DNA from: Anaerolineales bacterium Chloro_02
GTDB lineage: Bacteria; Chloroflexota; Anaerolineae; Anaerolineales; Anaerolineaceae
DNA length: 16,668 nucleotides
Direction of reading: 5' to 3'
Assembly (NCBI GenBank): GCA_001603765.1
Contig: LUZV01000146.1
Coordinates: 1-16,668 of the forward strand
The notes under the pieces were generated by a model. That model saw nothing but the letters and a program-made list of their open reading frames with translations. It was not told the origin of the DNA and ran no database searches. Shown here in pieces: positions 14,127 through 16,668 of this stretch (its first letter is position 1; each line of letters starts with the position of its first letter). The position numbers were made by a program, and so were the translations under genes.

Positions 14127-14973
14127 CAGGCGTTGGGACGGCATTGGAAATTAATCTGATCTCATAGAGAAGCGGCCAGTTCTTTCCGGTCACATAAAGC
14201 TTATCTGTTTGATCGTCGTAGGCGATGCCATTAAGCACCTCGCCTTGCACCTTGAGGTTTTGCTCCGGGCGCAACCCGCTAAGGTCGATTAGGCTCACCA
14301 CGCTGCCGTCTTCTGGGTTGATTACGGCGACTGTGTCGGTCAGATAGATATTGGCGAAAACCATCCCCTTTATATATTCCAATTCATTCAGGTGTTCCAC
14401 CGGCTGCTGTTGGTACGTGACCTTCACCTGGCGTACAACCTGGAAGGTGGTTGGATCGAGCCAGAAAAGTGTGTTTGAGCCGTCAGAGAGGAGCAGAGCC
14501 GAGCCGTCTGTGGTCAGTCCCCAACCTTGCGTCTGATAGTGGAAGGTTTCGAGCGCTTCAAGGTTTTGCGCGTTGTAGACAAAGCCTGTGTTTTCCTGCC
14601 AGGTGAGCTGATAGAGCTTCCCGTCCAGGAGGGTCAACCCTTCGGCAAAGTAACTGGCATCGAGGTTGGATTCCGCCAATACTTTGCCAGTTTCAGGCTC
14701 AACTTTTCGCAGGGAAGACTGCTCATAAAGACCGCAGCTCTCGTAGAAAACACCGTTTTTTATAAGCAGTCCTTGCGTGTAGCAGGAAGGATCGTGAGGA
14801 TAAGTATTCACGATTTCATAGCCGAGGAGCGGCGCGAGAGGCTCGGGCACAGCGGGAGGCGTAACCGATCGGGTCAGTTTGGGGCGCAGCGAATAAAACG
14901 CGACACCGCCCAGGACGATCACAATCAGGATTGTTAGCAGTGATTTGAATTTACTGTCGATTCGGTTCGTCAT
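14113..14973 (-). CDS. Glutaminyl cyclase (glutamine cyclotransferase), membrane-anchored
   Basis: A 286-residue protein of the plant/bacterial-type glutaminyl-peptide cyclotransferase family, which turns N-terminal Gln into pyroglutamate and folds as a five-bladed beta-propeller. An N-terminal hydrophobic helix (about residues 11-27, LLTILIVIVLGGVAFYSL) after basic residues predicts export with a membrane anchor. Family signatures follow: SCYTQGLL, YESCGLYEQSSLRKV, FAEGLTLLDGKLYQLTW, QGWGLTTDGSALLLSDGS, HLNELEY, VLNGIAYD and VTGKNWPLLYE. The frame is open upstream to 15084, but that part overlaps the peptidase T leader and start region. ATG 14973 places the anchor helix normally, although no clear ribosome site precedes it (TAAAAT lies close upstream). 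It is divergent from pepT. Confidence 0.88.
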   Translation of the reverse strand: MTNRIDSKFKSLLTILIVIVLGGVAFYSLRPKLTRSVTPPAVPEPLAPLLGYEIVNTYPHDPSCYTQGLLIKNGVFYESCGLYEQSSLRKVEPETGKVLAESNLDASYFAEGLTLLDGKLYQLTWQENTGFVYNAQNLEALETFHYQTQGWGLTTDGSALLLSDGSNTLFWLDPTTFQVVRQVKVTYQQQPVEHLNELEYIKGMVFANIYLTDTVAVINPEDGSVVSLIDLSGLRPEQNLKVQGEVLNGIAYDDQTDKLYVTGKNWPLLYEIRLISNAVPTPAKPR

Positions 14974-15082
14974 CGTATTTATTTTAGTCCAGTTCAACGG
15001 AGAACGATAAAATGTGTCTGCAAGCGCCACGGGCAGCCGCGTAGCGGTGATAGAATCAGACAAAACAATCGTAGGAGTTGCC

Positions 15083-16306
15083 ATGTTTGATTTATTGGAA
15101 CGGTTTTTACGCTATGTCAGGATTGACACCCAGTCGGCAGCCGATGCCGAGACCTACCCAAGCACTGCCAAGCAGCTTGATCTCGCCAGGCTTTTGGTGG
15201 AGGAGCTGACAGAAATTGGCATGAAAAACGTCAAATTGGACGAGTGGGGCTATGTGACCGCGGCGCTGCCAGCAAATATTGAGACCAGCGCGCCGGTGAT
15301 TGGCTTTTTGGCTCATATGGATACCAGTCCGGCGGCATCGGGGGAAAATGTTAAGCCGAGAGTGATTGATAACTATGATGGGCAGGACATTCTGCTGAAC
15401 GCTGAAAAAAATATTGTCCTCTCCCCGCGGGATTTCCCCAGCCTCCTGGCTCAACGGGGTAACCGTCTGGTGGTGACGGATGGAACCACCCTTTTGGGCG
15501 CGGATGATAAGGCGGGCATCGCCGCGATCGTTAGCGCGATGGCTTACCTGATCGCTCACCCCGAAGTGCCGCACGGCGAACTAAGGGTCGGATTTACCCC
15601 CGATGAGGAGGTTGGCGAAGGGGTGAAACACTTTGATGTTCCGGCGTTTGGCGCGGAGTTCGCCTATACCGTGGACGGTGGTAAGGCTGGCGAGTTCTCC
15701 TATGAGACCTTCAATGCGGCAGCGGCAAAGATCGTGATAAACGGTCGCAGCGTCCACCCAGGCAGCGCAAAAGGAAGGCTGAAGAGCGCTGTGCAGGTGG
15801 CAATTGATTTTCATAATCTCCTGCCGGTTTTTGACCGCGCGGAACACACCCAGGGGCGTGAAGGCTTTATCCATCTGATTGATATGGCGGGCGAAGCGGA
15901 AAGCGCCCACATGAATTACATCATCCGCGACCACGATGAAGCGGCATTTGCCAGGCGCAAGCAGGAAGTTAGCCAGGCGGCTGATTTTATCAATCAGCGC
16001 TATGGGGAAGGCACGCTGGAGCTGACACTCCACGATCAGTATTACAACATGCGCAGAATGATAGAAACCCGCCCCGAGATCATTGAGATCGCGCGCAAAG
16101 CGTACCGCGCGGTGGGGTATGAACCGGTGGAGGAGGCTGTCCGCGGCGGCACAGACGGCAGCCGGCTTTCATTCATGGGGCTGCCCACTCCGAATATCTT
16201 TACCGGCGGTTACAACGGGCACGGTCGCTTTGAATATCTCTCGGTTGAAGAGCTTGAAAAGGCAACTGAAGTGGTGGTGCTCATTAGCAGACTGTCAGTT
16301 GGGTAG
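15083..16306 (+). CDS. pepT: Peptidase T (tripeptide aminopeptidase)
   Basis: A 407-residue zinc metallopeptidase of the M20 family that removes the N-terminal residue from tripeptides in the cytosol. The di-zinc site is complete: H78 and the catalytic D80 (GFLAHMDTSPAASG), D141 (LLGADDKAGIAAI), the catalytic E175 with E176 (FTPDEEVGEG), D198 (YTVDGG) and H380 (GGYNGHGRFEYL). The RGGTDGSRLSFMGLPTPN block is characteristic of PepT. The length equals that of E. coli PepT (~408). The ATG has a strong AGGAG at 15073-15077, 5 nt upstream. The frame is open back to 15014, but those extra 23 residues are outside the family pattern and overlap the divergent promoter region. A perfect hairpin follows the stop. 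Confidence 0.95.
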   Translation: MFDLLERFLRYVRIDTQSAADAETYPSTAKQLDLARLLVEELTEIGMKNVKLDEWGYVTAALPANIETSAPVIGFLAHMDTSPAASGENVKPRVIDNYDGQDILLNAEKNIVLSPRDFPSLLAQRGNRLVVTDGTTLLGADDKAGIAAIVSAMAYLIAHPEVPHGELRVGFTPDEEVGEGVKHFDVPAFGAEFAYTVDGGKAGEFSYETFNAAAAKIVINGRSVHPGSAKGRLKSAVQVAIDFHNLLPVFDRAEHTQGREGFIHLIDMAGEAESAHMNYIIRDHDEAAFARRKQEVSQAADFINQRYGEGTLELTLHDQYYNMRRMIETRPEIIEIARKAYRAVGYEPVEEAVRGGTDGSRLSFMGLPTPNIFTGGYNGHGRFEYLSVEELEKATEVVVLISRLSVG

Positions 16307-16318
16307 TTGCAGAATAGA

Positions 16319-16346
16319 AGAAAGACCGGCTTGTCCCGGTCTTTCT
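16319..16346. terminator. Terminator between peptidase T and the SlyD-like gene
   Basis: A perfect 11-bp inverted repeat: AGAAAGACCGG (16319-16329) and CCGGTCTTTCT (16336-16346) with a 6-nt loop. The arms end in A-rich and T-rich runs, so it can serve both convergent genes; it lies 12 nt after the pepT stop and 20 nt beyond the SlyD-like stop. Confidence 0.8.
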
Positions 16347-16366
16347 GTCTAATTCATCGCTAAGAT

Positions 16367-16668
16367 TTAACAGCAGCTGTCGCCGCAGTCATCACCGCAG
16401 CCAGACGAACATCCGGCGCAACCGCCATATTGCAGATGACCAGCGGCTTTTTCCTGTTCGGTTGCCGGGCGAACTGACAGCACCGTAACTTTGAAAACTA
16501 GATCTTTGCCAGCCATCGGGTGGTTAAGGTCGAGCTCAACGGTTTCATCTGTTAGGGCAGTGGCAACGCCCTGAAAAATATGCCCCTCGGCATCGCGCAG
16601 GCGCATCGCTTCGCCTAAGCGGATCTCGAAGTTTGGAGGGAATGAATCCCGGCTGACTGTGATAACCG
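16367..16668 (-). CDS. slyD: FKBP-type peptidyl-prolyl isomerase, SlyD-like (N-terminus outside window)
   Basis: The frame runs open to the right edge (99 residues visible), so the Met at 16606 is internal and the N-terminal part of the FKBP domain is missing. Upstream of that Met the frame reads VITVSRDSFPPNFEIRLGEA, a typical SlyD segment. The rest of the insert-in-flap and second FKBP half follows: GVATALTDETVELDLNHPMAG and LVFKVTVLSVRPAT, with NHPMAGK as the SlyD hallmark. SlyD proteins catalyse proline isomerisation, act as chaperones and bind metals, including nickel for hydrogenase maturation. The C-terminus carries a cysteine-rich tail (CAGCSSGCGDDCGDSCC, six Cys, after a GH) that would bind metal ions. 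Convergent with pepT across a shared terminator. Confidence 0.88.
   Translation of the reverse strand, partial: VITVSRDSFPPNFEIRLGEAMRLRDAEGHIFQGVATALTDETVELDLNHPMAGKDLVFKVTVLSVRPATEQEKAAGHLQYGGCAGCSSGCGDDCGDSCC

Noticed and set aside
14974..15084. Mutually overlapping N-terminal extensions of the glutaminyl cyclase (to 15084) and peptidase T (to 15014)
   Set aside because: Both frames run through the divergent intergenic region. The downstream ATGs (14973 and 15083) give normal family N-termini, and pepT has AGGAG at the right distance.
1..16668. CRISPR arrays, tRNA or rRNA genes, transposases, integrases
   Set aside because: None seen: no regular repeat-spacer pattern, no recognisable RNA gene and no mobile-element protein on either strand.

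Overview
The window reads as an ordinary chromosomal stretch from a bacterium, most likely a member of the Chloroflexota (class Anaerolineae or a close relative). That placement is inference from the gene mix: a class III-like PPK2, RNase J, an MvhG/MvhA-like group 3 [NiFe] hydrogenase, a bacterial glutaminyl cyclase, a Pit/DUF47 pair, and simple sigma-A-type promoters. No rRNA, tRNA, insertion sequence, CRISPR array or phage gene was seen. Genes are densely packed, and no gap without a gene exceeds 300 bases.

Layout. (1) 1-389 holds the C-terminal end of a zinc-type (MDR) dehydrogenase, closed by a perfect 12-bp terminator. (2) 467-3356 (+) is a compact row: imidazolonepropionase (hutI), a 62-residue two-helix membrane protein, an HD-domain hydrolase, and an ADP-ribosylglycohydrolase; the first three are contiguous or overlap. 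(3) 3376-6865 (-) is a three-gene unit: MvhG-like hydrogenase small subunit, hydrogenase large subunit (1-nt overlap), and a DUF1576-like polytopic membrane protein with an internal duplication. (4) 6866-7025 is a divergent intergenic region with a series of DnaA-box-like nonamers at near-helical spacing and a TATAAT for the hydrogenase. (5) 7026-9594 (+) is inositol monophosphatase, a Pit phosphate transporter and its DUF47/PhoU-like partner, ended by one or two hairpins. (6) RNase J (-) diverges from a small heat-shock protein (+), which has a good promoter and a strong terminator. (7) 12265-14126 (+) is PPK2 overlapping a PfkB-type kinase with an altered catalytic loop. (8) A membrane-anchored glutaminyl cyclase (-) diverges from peptidase T (+). 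(9) The window ends in a SlyD-type FKBP prolyl isomerase (-) whose N-terminus lies outside.

Themes. Phosphate handling recurs (inositol monophosphatase, Pit, DUF47, PPK2). The hydrogenase is the most distinctive module: both catalytic subunits look intact and the four nickel-ligand cysteines are present, but the large subunit ends directly at the metal-binding motif with Lys instead of the usual His/Arg plus a cleavable tail, and no electron-transfer partner gene is next to it. The gene linked to it encodes a membrane protein of unknown function. I found no clear new defence or mobile system; the strongest leads are the hydrogenase/DUF1576 unit, the DnaA-box-like cluster and the unusual PfkB-type loop.
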